Shown here in pieces: positions 1 through 9,597 of a DNA stretch of 13,437 nucleotides. Each line of letters starts with the position of its first letter. Position 1 is the stretch's first letter. The notes under the pieces were generated by a model. That model saw only the letters and a program-made list of their open reading frames with translations, had not been told where the DNA came from and did no database searches. The stretch is taken from the NCBI GenBank assembly GCA_002297965.1, contig DBLF01000019.1, positions 498 to 13,934 on the forward strand, written 5' to 3'. Origin of the DNA: Candidatus Segatella papionis (lineage in GTDB: Bacteria > Bacteroidota > Bacteroidia > Bacteroidales > Bacteroidaceae). The translations under genes and the position numbers were made by a program.

Positions 1-1491
1 CTCTATTTCTTCCGTGCATGGTGGCATGAGGAAATGATGGAGTATTTTGGTGGTATGCCTTATGTAGATACTTATCTCGATGCCAATGCCGAACTGAATT
101 TGCCTCGCCTTTCTTATCAGGAATGTGCTGATAAAGCTGCCGCAGATTTCCGCAAGGCTGCCGATTTGTTGCCTATAAATTGGGATAAGACTTCTGCAGG
201 TTCTGCCACACAAGGTAAGAATGACCTTCGTATCAATAAGATTATGGCACTTGGTTATCTAGGTAAGACCTATTTGTGGGCTGCTAGTCCTTTGATGAAG
301 AATGGTGCGCAGACAGGTGCCAGCAAGAATGGCAAGACTTATGATTATGACCAAGAATATGCCAAGAAGGCTGCTGAGGCTTTTGGTGAACTGCTCTCTC
401 TTGTGGAAGCTGGTCAGACACAATATGCATTGGCAGAGTTTAAGTACTCTGACATCTACAATCATGAGAAATCTGCAGATGCCAATAGCTGTTTTTCTGA
501 TATTTTCTATACCAAGAAGCAGAACTGGAAAATGCCAGGAACGGTTGAAGCTATCTTCCGTGGTCCTTCTTCTGATTATAATGGCTCTAACTGGAACACC
601 TCTAAGGTCTTTGGTCCTAAGGTACAGAAAGTCGTTGGTCATGATAATGTCATTCACCAACCTACTGCCAACCTTGTAGAGGCTTATGGAATGGCTAACG
701 GTGAACCAATCTACTTGGTGGAGAATGGTCAGTATGTACTCAATCCAAAGTCTGGCTTCGACCCTTCACATCCTTTCAAGGATCGTGATCCGCGTTTCTA
801 CCACGATATCGTCTTCGATGGTTTTAAGTATTTGAACGGAACACCTGGTCAGTATGCGGATTTGCAGTATTGCCAATTATATACTGGTGGTAACATGCGC
901 CCAATAGCGAATGCGAGCCGTACGGGTTATTTCATTCAGAAATTGGTGCCTCATACTTGTAATGAGGTGGATAGAGATTACGACTGGGGTTCAGCTTTCC
1001 ACTGCTATTTGCCATATATGCGTCTTGCTGACATATACTTGATGTATGCAGAGGCTTGTGCCGCATTTGGTGGGGCTTCCGGCAAGTCATCCAACTTTGG
1101 TAAAACTGCAGAGGATGCAATCAATACCCTTCGCGACCGTTGTGGAGCTGGTCATGTAGCAGCAGAGTTTGTTGCCGACAACCATAAGTTCATGGACGAG
1201 GTTCGTCGTGAGCGTGAGGTGGAACTTTCTTTCGAAGGATTCCGTTTCTGCGACTTACAGCGTTGGTTGCTTTTGACAGAGGCTCCTTATAACCAGAAAT
1301 ACTCTCAGGAGTTTGACCGTGTGGAGAGTGCAGACTTCTATAAGAAGCATGACCCTAAGGATGCTCAGGTTGCCAATTATCGTAGAGAGTTGATATTGAC
1401 TCGTAATTTCGATACCAAGCACTATTGGTTCCCATTGCCAATCAAGGAGACTCAGCTCTATCCAGAGTTGAACCAGAACCCAGGTTGGTAA
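1..1491 (+). CDS. xusB: SusD-like glycan-binding lipoprotein, 5'-truncated (XusB-like)
   Basis: The frame is open from base 1, so the gene starts upstream of the window; the ATG at 34 is internal, because the codons before it already encode the SusD-family helix (LYFFRAWWHEE followed by YFGGMPYV, matching the usual 'RAYFYFxLVxxYGGVPLV' stretch). What remains is 496 residues. Further SusD hallmarks are the TPR-like helix RINKIMALGYLGKTYLWAAS, the late segment with VRREREVELSFEGFRFCDLQRW, and the typical ending LNQNPGW. SusD-like proteins sit on the outer surface as lipoproteins, cap a SusC barrel and present glycan to it. The signal peptide and lipobox lie outside the window. Its partner should be the SusC encoded just upstream. 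Identity as XusB is by position: it is the first SusD of a tandem SusC/D xylan locus. Confidence 0.9.
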   Translation, partial: LYFFRAWWHEEMMEYFGGMPYVDTYLDANAELNLPRLSYQECADKAAADFRKAADLLPINWDKTSAGSATQGKNDLRINKIMALGYLGKTYLWAASPLMKNGAQTGASKNGKTYDYDQEYAKKAAEAFGELLSLVEAGQTQYALAEFKYSDIYNHEKSADANSCFSDIFYTKKQNWKMPGTVEAIFRGPSSDYNGSNWNTSKVFGPKVQKVVGHDNVIHQPTANLVEAYGMANGEPIYLVENGQYVLNPKSGFDPSHPFKDRDPRFYHDIVFDGFKYLNGTPGQYADLQYCQLYTGGNMRPIANASRTGYFIQKLVPHTCNEVDRDYDWGSAFHCYLPYMRLADIYLMYAEACAAFGGASGKSSNFGKTAEDAINTLRDRCGAGHVAAEFVADNHKFMDEVRREREVELSFEGFRFCDLQRWLLLTEAPYNQKYSQEFDRVESADFYKKHDPKDAQVANYRRELILTRNFDTKHYWFPLPIKETQLYPELNQNPGW

Positions 1492-1533
1492 AACAAAAAT
1501 TATAATTAGTAATACTAAACGAATAATGATAGT

Positions 1534-4401
1534 ATGAATTCAAGATTCAAATCATATAATTATAAGCTTTTTGTAGCAAGTCTCGTGGCTTTGGCTCCTC
1601 TTGGTGCCAATGCCAAGACTGCACAGACAAGCGAATCCGACACAGCCAGTGCCGACAAGGAGATGGTTCAGGTGGCTTACCGAAAGGTTGCCAAGGAGGA
1701 CCTCTTGGGCGGTGTGTCTGTAGTCGATGTAGAGAACTTGATGAAGAAGAACTACCATACTTATAGCCTCGACAATATGCAAGGTTATGTAGGTGGTTGG
1801 AATGGCAATTCTCTCTGGGGTATGGACGCTGACAACGCTGGTTATCTCGTCTTGGTAGATGGTGTGCCTCGTGATGCTAACAACGTTCAGCCAAGTGAGA
1901 TTGCGCAGATCTCTTTCCTCAAGGGTGCGCAGGCTGTTGTACTCTATGGTAGCAAGGCCGCCAAAGGTGCGGTAGTCATCACCACCAAGCGTGGACATAG
2001 TGACGGTTTGAAAGTGGAGGTTCAGGCTAATGCTGGCTTAAATGTAGCAAAGTCTTATCCTGAGTATCTTAGCAGCGCCGAGTATATGACTCTCTATAAT
2101 GAGGCACGTCGTAATGATGGCTTGTCTGAGCTTTATTCTGCTGAGGATATCTACAATCATGGAGCTGGTTTGAACCCTTACCGCTATCCTAACATCGACT
2201 TCTATTCTTCTGATTATCTCAGAAAGATGAACAGCCGTTATGAGGCTACTGCTGAAATCAGCGGTGGTGGTAAGCGAGCTCACTTCTATAGCAACATCAA
2301 CTATTATCGTCAGGGCGATTACTTCAAGTTTGGTGAGGCAAAGAACAATAATACCCAGCGCTTCAGTGTCCGTGGTAATGTGGATGTAAACATTACTGAC
2401 GACATCAAGGCTTGGGTTAATTCCAGTGCAACCTTCTATGATTCTCATTCTGCAAAGGGTAATTACTGGAATGCTGCTGCAACTTGGCGTCCAAATTTCC
2501 CACAGAATGCAGCTCCTCTTATCTCCACAGATATGATTGCTCCTAATGCTAAGGCTGCTTGGGATTTGATGAGTGTTGCTAAGTTGGTTGATGGAAAGTA
2601 CTTCCTTGCAGGTACTCAAGCAAACTCTTCCAATGTGTTTGCAGATGTTTATTCTGCAGGAAAGAGCAAATATACTAGCCGTCAGTTCCAGTTTGATACA
2701 GGTGTTAACATTAACTTGCACAAGGTGTTGAAGGGCTTGTCTTTCGAGACTCATTTCGCTGTTGACTATGCTACCTCTTATAATACTTCTTTCGACAACA
2801 GCTATGCGGTTTATATTCCAACATGGGCTAACGTCGATGGCAAGGATATGATTGTAGCATTGAAGAAGGAAGGTGAGGATAAAAAGTCGGGCAACCAGAA
2901 TATCAGTGGTAGTACTGATAATCAGACCATGTTCTTCTCTGGTCAGTTCAACTACAATAACACCTTCAATGATGTTCACAATTTGTCGGCGATGTTGATA
3001 GCTTCTGGCTTCCAGCAGTCAAAGTCTGGACAGTATCACAAGAACTCTAGTGCGAACCTTGCATTCGATGCTTCTTACAATTATGCCCAGAAGTATTATG
3101 CAGATTTTGGTTTGGCTGCTATCCACTCTGCCCAGTTGGCTCCAGGTCATCGTGAGGCTCTTTCACCATCACTTTCTTTGGGTTGGAGACTTAAGAATGA
3201 GTCTTTCCTGAAGAATTCCAAGGTGGTAGATGACATGATGATCAGTGTATCTGGGAGCATTATCAATGAAGATATTGATTTAGCAAGTGGTGATAACCGC
3301 TACTATCTCTATCAGAGTATTTGGACTTCTGATTACGGCTATGGTTGGTATGATGGATCTAGCGATAAGTACACCTATTCAAAAAGAGGCGAGAACAAAG
3401 ACCTTGACTTTATCAAGCGCAAAGAGTTGTCTCTGAATTTCAAGACATCCTTGTGGCAGAGATTGGTGACATTGGATGCTAGTTTCTTCATCAATTCGAT
3501 GGAGGGCTACCTCATCTCTTCGCCAACATTCTATCCATCTCATTTGAATACAGGTTATCCATCGGCTTCGTTTATGCCTGTACTTAATTACAACAATAAT
3601 CGTAGAGTTGGATTTGATTTCGCAGCCAACTTCAACAAGAAGGTAGGTGATGTGGATCTCTCACTTGGTGTGACAGGTACTTATTATACAACCAAGGCTA
3701 CCAAACGAGATGAGAACAACGTAGAGCAGTATCAGAACAGACAAGGCAAGGCACTCGATGGTATTTGGGGTTATAAGAGCGCAGGTCTCTTCCAAAGCGA
3801 GGATGAAATCAAAAATTCTCCTGACCAAAGCTATTTTGGTGGAACTGTAAAGCCTGGTGATATCAAGTATGTGGATGTAAATGGTGATAACAAAATCGAC
3901 CAATACGACCAGGTCTTCTTGGGTAAGGGTGGTTGGTATGGAGCACCATTCACGCTCGGTGTCAATCTTACCGCTAAGTGGAAGAACTTTACCTTCTTCG
4001 CTCTTGGTACCGGAAACTTCGGTGCTTGGGGTGTCAAGAACAACTCTTATTGGTGGGTAAAGGGCGATAGCAAATATTCTGCTGTGGTTCGTAACCGCTG
4101 GACAGAGGAAACCAAAGAGACTGCAACTTATCCTCGTTTGACGACTCTTAATGGTAACAACAATTTCCAGACATCCGATTTCTGGATGTACAAGACAGAT
4201 GCTTTCCGCTTGGCTAAGGTTCAGATAACCTATGACTTGCCAAGTACGTTGTTCCAGAAGACATGGCTGAAAGGGTTGTCGGCATACGTAAGCGGAGCTA
4301 ACTTGCTTACCATCTCTGGAGAGCGCGAAGTATTAGAGATGAACGTTGGGTCTGCGCCTCAGGCACGCTATTATAATATAGGTGTAAAGGCATCATTCTA
4401 A
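1534..4401 (+). CDS. xusC: SusC-like TonB-dependent outer-membrane transporter (XusC-like), short N-terminus
   Basis: This 955-residue protein is an outer-membrane beta-barrel that imports xylan oligosaccharides with TonB energy, paired with the SusD-like lipoprotein encoded next. A type I signal peptide ends near ANA at residues 25-27. A TonB-box-like stretch (EMVQVAYRK, residues 43-51) follows almost at once, then a plug ending in LVLVDGVPRD, VVLYGSKAAKG (residues 135-145) and VVITTKRG. The barrel carries the SusC signature YVDVNGDNKIDQYDQ, with DVNGDNKID at residues 781-789, and ends in the aromatic C-terminus VKASF. Most SusC proteins have an N-terminal carboxypeptidase-regulatory-like domain of about 80 residues before the TonB box; here there is no room for it. 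The plug also looks abbreviated. The ATG at 1534 is chosen because it directly opens the signal peptide. The gene lies 42 bp after xusB. Confidence 0.93.
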   Translation: MNSRFKSYNYKLFVASLVALAPLGANAKTAQTSESDTASADKEMVQVAYRKVAKEDLLGGVSVVDVENLMKKNYHTYSLDNMQGYVGGWNGNSLWGMDADNAGYLVLVDGVPRDANNVQPSEIAQISFLKGAQAVVLYGSKAAKGAVVITTKRGHSDGLKVEVQANAGLNVAKSYPEYLSSAEYMTLYNEARRNDGLSELYSAEDIYNHGAGLNPYRYPNIDFYSSDYLRKMNSRYEATAEISGGGKRAHFYSNINYYRQGDYFKFGEAKNNNTQRFSVRGNVDVNITDDIKAWVNSSATFYDSHSAKGNYWNAAATWRPNFPQNAAPLISTDMIAPNAKAAWDLMSVAKLVDGKYFLAGTQANSSNVFADVYSAGKSKYTSRQFQFDTGVNINLHKVLKGLSFETHFAVDYATSYNTSFDNSYAVYIPTWANVDGKDMIVALKKEGEDKKSGNQNISGSTDNQTMFFSGQFNYNNTFNDVHNLSAMLIASGFQQSKSGQYHKNSSANLAFDASYNYAQKYYADFGLAAIHSAQLAPGHREALSPSLSLGWRLKNESFLKNSKVVDDMMISVSGSIINEDIDLASGDNRYYLYQSIWTSDYGYGWYDGSSDKYTYSKRGENKDLDFIKRKELSLNFKTSLWQRLVTLDASFFINSMEGYLISSPTFYPSHLNTGYPSASFMPVLNYNNNRRVGFDFAANFNKKVGDVDLSLGVTGTYYTTKATKRDENNVEQYQNRQGKALDGIWGYKSAGLFQSEDEIKNSPDQSYFGGTVKPGDIKYVDVNGDNKIDQYDQVFLGKGGWYGAPFTLGVNLTAKWKNFTFFALGTGNFGAWGVKNNSYWWVKGDSKYSAVVRNRWTEETKETATYPRLTTLNGNNNFQTSDFWMYKTDAFRLAKVQITYDLPSTLFQKTWLKGLSAYVSGANLLTISGEREVLEMNVGSAPQARYYNIGVKASF

Positions 4402-4409
4402 CTTTTTAA

Positions 4410-6230
4410 ATGTATAAGGAAATGAAAATAAAAAATATATTTATGTTAGCAGCATTGTCGCTTACTTTGGCTTCTTGCTCAGATCTCTTCGAGCCTGCAG
4501 AGGAAAACAACCGTGGCTTGGATGAGATTTACAATGAGCCGACATACGCTCAGGGACTTTTGGGATATGGTTATGCGATGCTTCCTTACAACACCAAGAG
4601 TGTTACTGATGTTGCTACTGATGATGCTGTAAGCAACGACTTGACAAATAGCTATCTCAAGATGGCTACAGGTTCTTGGACAGCAAATAGCGACCCGATG
4701 TCAAGATGGACAAGCGGTCGTGCTTGCATCCAGTATCTCAATATCTTCCTTCAGGAGGTGGATAAGGTAAACTGGGCAAAGGACGAGAATGCTCGTAAGA
4801 TGTATTGTGATAGCCGCAAAGGTGAGGCTTATGCATTGAGAGCTCTCAACTTGTATTATCTTTTGATGAATCATGGTGGATGGACAGCCGATGGCAAACT
4901 GCTTGGTGTTCCTAATTTGACAGAGCCTGAGTCTTCTACTGATGATTTCAACAAGCCACGTAATACATTCCAAGAGTGTTTGGATCAAATCTATAGCGAC
5001 TTGGATGAGGCAGCCAAGCTTCTTCCTCTTGATTACAATGACTTGACTGATGACAATGCTGTACCTGCCAAGTATAAGGAAATCGGCGTACAGACCGCAG
5101 GAGACTACAACCGTGTGTTTGGTACCATTATGCGTGGTCGTATCAGTGGTCGTATTGCTGAGGCTATCCGTTCACAGGTATCTTTGCTAGCTGCCAGCCC
5201 TGCTTTCTCTGAAGGTACAAATGTGGATTACGCTAAGGCTGCAGACGATGCTGCTACCGTGCTCGATCGTATCAATGGTGTGAATGGATTGTCTGCTACA
5301 GGTAACAACTGGTTTATGCAAACCAAGGAAATCGATGCCTTAGGCTCTGGCGCTTGTCCTGCAGAAATCCTTTGGCGTGGTAGTCGCACCAATGGTTCTG
5401 ATGATTGGGATCTCGGACTGAACCAAGAGTCAGATAATTTCCCTCCTTCTCTTTATGGAAAGGGTAGAATCAATCCAACTCAAAATCTGGTCGATGCATT
5501 CCCTGCTGCCAATGGTTATCCTATCACCGATGCTCGTTCTGAGTATGATGAGTTGGATCCTTACAGCAATCGCGATCCTCGTCTTGACCTTTATATCATT
5601 CATGATGGTAGTACTTATAAGGGAAAGACGATACATACAGACATTACGACAGCCAACAACGATGATGGTTTGAATAAGATTTCTAATTCCACTCGTACAG
5701 GCTATTACATGAAGAAACTATTGCGTGAGGATTGTAATCCAGACCCTAACTCAAAGAATGCTCAGTATCATTATCCTGTGTATATTCGCTATACAGAGAT
5801 ATTCCTCGATTACGCTGAGGCTGCCAATGAGGCTTGGGGACCACAGGGCAAGGGCTCTCACAACTATTCTGCTTACGACGTAATCAAGGCTATCCGTCAC
5901 CGTGCTGGTATCACGGATGATGCTTATCTCGATGAGTGTGCAGGTAGCAAAGAGAAAATGCGTGAGTTGATTCGCAATGAGCGCCGTTTGGAACTTTGCT
6001 TTGAGAATAAGCGCTTTAGCGACCTTCGCCGTTGGAAAGCTCCTCTCGATGAGGCGGTGCGTGGCGTGGAAATCACTTCAGAGGCTGGTATCCCATTGTA
6101 CAAAGATATGAAGGTTGAGGATCGCAGCTATAAAGATTACATGTATTACGGCCCAATTCCACAGAGCGAAATGCTGAAGTGGAGCAACTTGCAGCAAAAC
6201 AAGGGCTGGGAAGTAAAAAATAACGACTAA
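4410..6230 (+). CDS. xusD: SusD-like glycan-binding surface lipoprotein (XusD-like)
   Basis: This 606-residue SusD-family lipoprotein is the predicted lid and glycan receptor for the SusC-like barrel encoded 8 bp upstream. The signal peptide ends in the lipobox LTLASC, with the lipidated cysteine at residue 23, followed by SDLFEP, a typical SusD start with acidic residues suited to surface export. Conserved family stretches include EAYALRALNLYYLLMNHGGW, IRSQVSLLAASPAFSEG in the TPR-like core, the TRTGYYMKKLL and YIRYTEIFLDYAEAANEAWG segments, ERRLELCFENKRFSDLRRW, and the ending LQQNKGW. The start is either the ATG at 4410 or the one at 4422 (MKIKNIF), which gives a more standard signal peptide; an AAGGA at 4416-4420 is too close to 4422 to act as a Shine-Dalgarno site. 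The substrate is inferred as xylan from the locus. Confidence 0.93.
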   Translation: MYKEMKIKNIFMLAALSLTLASCSDLFEPAEENNRGLDEIYNEPTYAQGLLGYGYAMLPYNTKSVTDVATDDAVSNDLTNSYLKMATGSWTANSDPMSRWTSGRACIQYLNIFLQEVDKVNWAKDENARKMYCDSRKGEAYALRALNLYYLLMNHGGWTADGKLLGVPNLTEPESSTDDFNKPRNTFQECLDQIYSDLDEAAKLLPLDYNDLTDDNAVPAKYKEIGVQTAGDYNRVFGTIMRGRISGRIAEAIRSQVSLLAASPAFSEGTNVDYAKAADDAATVLDRINGVNGLSATGNNWFMQTKEIDALGSGACPAEILWRGSRTNGSDDWDLGLNQESDNFPPSLYGKGRINPTQNLVDAFPAANGYPITDARSEYDELDPYSNRDPRLDLYIIHDGSTYKGKTIHTDITTANNDDGLNKISNSTRTGYYMKKLLREDCNPDPNSKNAQYHYPVYIRYTEIFLDYAEAANEAWGPQGKGSHNYSAYDVIKAIRHRAGITDDAYLDECAGSKEKMRELIRNERRLELCFENKRFSDLRRWKAPLDEAVRGVEITSEAGIPLYKDMKVEDRSYKDYMYYGPIPQSEMLKWSNLQQNKGWEVKNND

Positions 6231-6238
6231 CATTTAAA

Positions 6239-7297
6239 ATGATGAAAACAATGAAGATAAACAAATATTTCTCCATGGCTGCATTGGGAATCTTGGCTTT
6301 AGGCATGAGCTCTTGTGAGAATGGTGACCAAGAATTTCCTGACTATGAGGGTGGAACTACGGTGTATTATGCTTACCAGAACATCGAGCGTTCTGTAGTC
6401 TTAGGCAACGATGAAAATCGCGATAATACAGATGATAACAACCATGTATTGTATATTGTATCTACAATGGGTGGAGCATACAATGGTAAAAATATCACAT
6501 TGAATGTAGATGTTGATAATTCATTGTGTGACAATCTGTATTTTGAGGATGGAGTTACACCGGTAAAGCCTATGCCTGGCAACTATTATACCATTCCTAA
6601 CAAGACCGTTGCGTATAATGGTAATTTGCAAGGTCGCCTTCAGGTAAAGTTGGAGGATGCTTTTTTTGCTGACCCAGATTGTGCCAAGAATACTTATGTA
6701 ATCCCTGTTCGCATCAAGGATCAGGTGGGTGCCGATTCTATCCTCTCTGGTTCTCCTGTCGTTGCAGGCACTACCCCAGCTCGTACGGATGCAGCATCTT
6801 GGTCTGTTGTTCCTAAGGATTATATCCTTTATTGCGTTAAGTTTATGAATCCATGGGATGGCTATTATTTCCGTCGAGGAACTGATAAGATAACAGAGAA
6901 TGGACAGACAAATGAGGTGAAGCGCGAAGGGGCTACCATCGAGAAGGATGAGGTAAGCCACATTACAACTAAGAGTTTGAAGGAATGTAATTTCGCAGTC
7001 TCAGTGAATAAAGCTGATGGCTCAAAGGTTACTTGCAACTTGAAACTTACATTCGATGATAGTGGTAATTGTACCGTTGCTTCTGATACGGAGGGCATGA
7101 CTGCTTCTGGTTCAGGAAAGTTTGTTGAAAAGGGAGCTAAATTGGCTTGGGGTAACAAGGATCGTGATATCCTGACTCTCAATTATAGGGTTGATTTCGG
7201 TTCTGGTCTTGTTTTGGAATCATCCGATCAGTTCGTTGCCGAGACTCGTGGTAACACCAATGGTGTTGTTACTTTCAGTCCTAAGTATATCAAGTAG
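6239..7297 (+). CDS. xusE: DUF1735/DUF5627-type surface lipoprotein (XusE-like)
   Basis: This 352-residue lipoprotein lies 8 bp after xusD and just before the xylanase, the place of XusE in Prevotella and Bacteroides xylan operons. The lipobox LGMSSC puts the lipidated cysteine at residue 26, followed by ENGDQE, acidic as expected for surface display. Residues of about 30-190 look like the beta-rich BT_3987-like DUF1735 domain often found beside SusC/D pairs. From about residue 195 there is a DUF5627-like domain, recognised by the NPWDGYYFRRGTD stretch (residues 204-216) and the later VDFGSGLVLESSDQFV. The likely role is as an accessory surface glycan-binding protein, but no binding site can be read directly. 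Three in-frame ATGs (6239, 6242, 6251) precede the signal peptide, so the exact start is uncertain by up to four residues. Confidence 0.85.
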   Translation: MMKTMKINKYFSMAALGILALGMSSCENGDQEFPDYEGGTTVYYAYQNIERSVVLGNDENRDNTDDNNHVLYIVSTMGGAYNGKNITLNVDVDNSLCDNLYFEDGVTPVKPMPGNYYTIPNKTVAYNGNLQGRLQVKLEDAFFADPDCAKNTYVIPVRIKDQVGADSILSGSPVVAGTTPARTDAASWSVVPKDYILYCVKFMNPWDGYYFRRGTDKITENGQTNEVKREGATIEKDEVSHITTKSLKECNFAVSVNKADGSKVTCNLKLTFDDSGNCTVASDTEGMTASGSGKFVEKGAKLAWGNKDRDILTLNYRVDFGSGLVLESSDQFVAETRGNTNGVVTFSPKYIK

Positions 7298-7341
7298 TAA
7301 TATTCTTGATAGATAAGTATCATTCTAATAATTTGATTATT

Positions 7342-9570
7342 ATGAAATTGAAAAATATAAATTTAGGTTTAGGCTTGATGGCTCTCTTGGCTTTGTCTTC
7401 TTGTGCGGACGACAAGTTCTCGGAGTACAGAACTGATATGACCAAGAACTTGAAGGATTATCAGTATCTGAATAACTACGAGCCTTTGAAGAAATATGTG
7501 GAAGATATGAAAGCTGCCGGCAAGTGCAATCCCGACTTTAAGTTGGGTATTGCGCTCGGCGCAGCTGACTTCAACAAGCAGGAACTTGTATATTGCCTTG
7601 CTGGTAGCAATTTCAATGAAATGACTGCTGGCAATGCCATGAAAATGGCTTCTTGTGTGAAAGATGACGGAAGCATGGATTTTTCGACAGTCAAGGATTT
7701 CGTCAAGAATGCGCAAGATGCTGATATGACGATTTATGGTCATACTCTCGCTTGGCATTCTCAGGCAGCCAATAAGTATCTCAATAATCTTATCAAGGAT
7801 AAGGAACTGCCACCTGATCCAACTGGTGGAAATAAGTATTTGGAGATTGCTTGTGGCGAAGCTGGTGCCAATCAATGGGATAAGCAGATTAGTTATAAGT
7901 TGCCTAAGGCATTGGTTAAAGGACAAAGCTATGTGATGTCAGTCAAGGTAAAGGCATCGGATGGTGGAACTTTTGCTGCTTGGCCTATTTGGGAGGCAAG
8001 TGATAATAAAAACCAATGGGGAGGTAGTAATGATGTTCAGTATATGGCTACTTATGACATCTCTGAGGATTATTCTACTTTGACTTGGGAGTTTACTGCC
8101 AATTTCCCTATTGATAAGCTTCAGTTTGTGTTCGGTAAGGTAGGAGGTACCATCTCTTGCGATGACTTTAAGTTGACGAAAGCAGGTTCTGATGAGAATC
8201 TTATTGAAAATGGAGACTTTGCTGAAGAGTCGGCCAGTGGTTGGGGACAGACCGGATGTTCCATCAAGGTTGCTTCTGCCGCAGCTGCTGTCGAGGTAGA
8301 ACAGGAAGTAAATAAGCAAACATATACTGATGGACCTTTCCCATTCTATGCTATGGGATGTGAACCTCCTGTAGTGAATGGTGCCATTCATTTTGAACCT
8401 TTCGGTAAATGGGCTCAGTTCTTTGTTATGCCAGGTAGCAACAATACGCTTTCAGAGGGTAATTATGTAGTTTATTTGGATATGACTTCTTCCAAGGCTG
8501 CTGGTGGAATGCAGTTGACTATGCAAAATGGTTGGGGAGGAGATGCTGATGTTAAGAAGGTTAATGTTTCAACCAATGAAGGACGTCATACTTATAGGTA
8601 CGAGATGTCTGGTTGTGCTGGTGGTAATTACGATATTATTCTGCAACCTCAGACTGCAGATGCAACATTGGATGTACATTCAGTTACGGTTTGTCAGGTC
8701 AAGAAGCTAAACTCCATTCCTCTCACCGATGAAGAGAAGAAGAATGTCCTTACCACTGCCATGGGAACTTGGATAGATGGCATGATGGAAGCTTGTGATG
8801 GCTATGTTACCTCTTGGGATGTTGTGAACGAGGCTCTTTCTGGTGCCGATAAGGATGGCGATGGCAAGTACGACTTGCAGTCGGCTACTCGTGGCAACGT
8901 TTCAGCTGATGATGCAAAGAACAGCTTCTACTGGCAGGATTATCTCGGCGACCTCGACTATGTTCGCACTGCTGTGGCTGATGCTCGCAAGAGCTTTGCC
9001 GACCATAATGGCGACCCTGAGAAATTGAAACTCTTCATCAACGATTATAACCTGGAGAGCGATTGGGACGACAATGGCAAGTTGAAGAGCTTGATTCAGT
9101 GGATTCATGATTGGGAAGCTGATGGCGTAACTAAGATTGATGGTATCGGAACTCAGATGCATATCTCTTGCTATGCTGACCCAAATACTCAGCAAAGCAA
9201 GAAAGACCATATCGTTAAGATGTTGCAGTTGATGGCTGAGAGTGGCAAGCTCTGCAAGATTTCTGAGCTGGATATGGGTTATGTAGATGCAGCTGGCAAT
9301 TCTGTAACTTATGATCAGATGACCGAGGAGCAGCACAAGGAAATGCGTGATCTCTACACCTTCGTCATTCAGAAGTACTTCGAGATTATCCCTGCAGCTC
9401 AGCAGTATGGCATCACTCAGTGGTGTGCTACTGATTCTCCTAAGGATTCTGGTTGGCGCAAGGGTCAGCCTACTGGTCTCTGGGATCTCAACTATCTCCG
9501 CAAGCATACCTATGCAGGCTTCGCTGTAGGACTCGGTGCTCCTAAGTATTGGGAGAGTTCAGCAGAATAA
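7342..9570 (+). CDS. xyn10C: GH10 endo-beta-1,4-xylanase lipoprotein with inserted tandem CBMs
   Basis: This enzyme hydrolyses internal beta-1,4 links of xylan by the retaining GH10 mechanism. From the ATG at 7342 it is 742 residues; the frame extends upstream only to a TTG at 7306, which would add a poor leader. The lipobox LALSSC puts the lipidated cysteine at residue 21, followed by ADDK, so a surface lipoprotein is predicted. The catalytic domain starts near residue 55 and carries GHTLAWHSQ at 133-141. It is interrupted at about residues 142-460 by two CBM4/22-like modules, the second region opening with NLIENGDFAEESASGW. It resumes at LTDEEKKNVL with the acid/base glutamate E497 in SWDVVNEAL, H607 in GIGTQMHIS, the nucleophile E642 in ISELDMG, and QWCATDSPKD with W694. 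This split design is known for GH10 enzymes of xylan loci in Prevotella and Bacteroides. Every catalytic residue I can locate is present. Confidence 0.95.
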   Translation: MKLKNINLGLGLMALLALSSCADDKFSEYRTDMTKNLKDYQYLNNYEPLKKYVEDMKAAGKCNPDFKLGIALGAADFNKQELVYCLAGSNFNEMTAGNAMKMASCVKDDGSMDFSTVKDFVKNAQDADMTIYGHTLAWHSQAANKYLNNLIKDKELPPDPTGGNKYLEIACGEAGANQWDKQISYKLPKALVKGQSYVMSVKVKASDGGTFAAWPIWEASDNKNQWGGSNDVQYMATYDISEDYSTLTWEFTANFPIDKLQFVFGKVGGTISCDDFKLTKAGSDENLIENGDFAEESASGWGQTGCSIKVASAAAAVEVEQEVNKQTYTDGPFPFYAMGCEPPVVNGAIHFEPFGKWAQFFVMPGSNNTLSEGNYVVYLDMTSSKAAGGMQLTMQNGWGGDADVKKVNVSTNEGRHTYRYEMSGCAGGNYDIILQPQTADATLDVHSVTVCQVKKLNSIPLTDEEKKNVLTTAMGTWIDGMMEACDGYVTSWDVVNEALSGADKDGDGKYDLQSATRGNVSADDAKNSFYWQDYLGDLDYVRTAVADARKSFADHNGDPEKLKLFINDYNLESDWDDNGKLKSLIQWIHDWEADGVTKIDGIGTQMHISCYADPNTQQSKKDHIVKMLQLMAESGKLCKISELDMGYVDAAGNSVTYDQMTEEQHKEMRDLYTFVIQKYFEIIPAAQQYGITQWCATDSPKDSGWRKGQPTGLWDLNYLRKHTYAGFAVGLGAPKYWESSAE

Positions 9571-9597
9571 TAAGTATAAACATAAAAATGAATTAGT

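Larger units (their letters stand above)
1..9570 (+). other. Xylan-utilization (xus-type) polysaccharide utilization locus, 3' part
   Basis: Five consecutive + strand genes follow the order SusD-like, SusC-like, SusD-like, DUF1735/DUF5627-like lipoprotein, GH10 xylanase. This matches the conserved xusB-xusC-xusD-xusE-xyn10C core of xylan loci in Prevotella bryantii and gut Bacteroides. A first SusC gene (xusA) would be expected just upstream of the window, and a hybrid two-component or other regulator is not in view. Gaps between genes are 42, 8, 8 and 44 bp with no hairpin terminator between them, so a single transcript is likely. Substrate assignment to xylan rests on the GH10 enzyme and the gene order, not on the SusC/D sequences alone. 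Confidence 0.88.

Noticed and set aside
34..1491. ATG at 34 as the start of the first SusD-like gene
   Set aside because: The frame is open from base 1 and the codons before 34 encode a conserved SusD segment, so the gene is truncated by the window edge.
2038..2979. A 313-codon open frame on the minus strand inside the SusC-like gene
   Set aside because: It lies fully within a well-supported gene, has no signal or family motif, and reflects the codon bias of the + strand gene.
7306..7341. TTG at 7306 as the xylanase start
   Set aside because: It would add 12 polar residues before a complete signal peptide that begins at the ATG at 7342.
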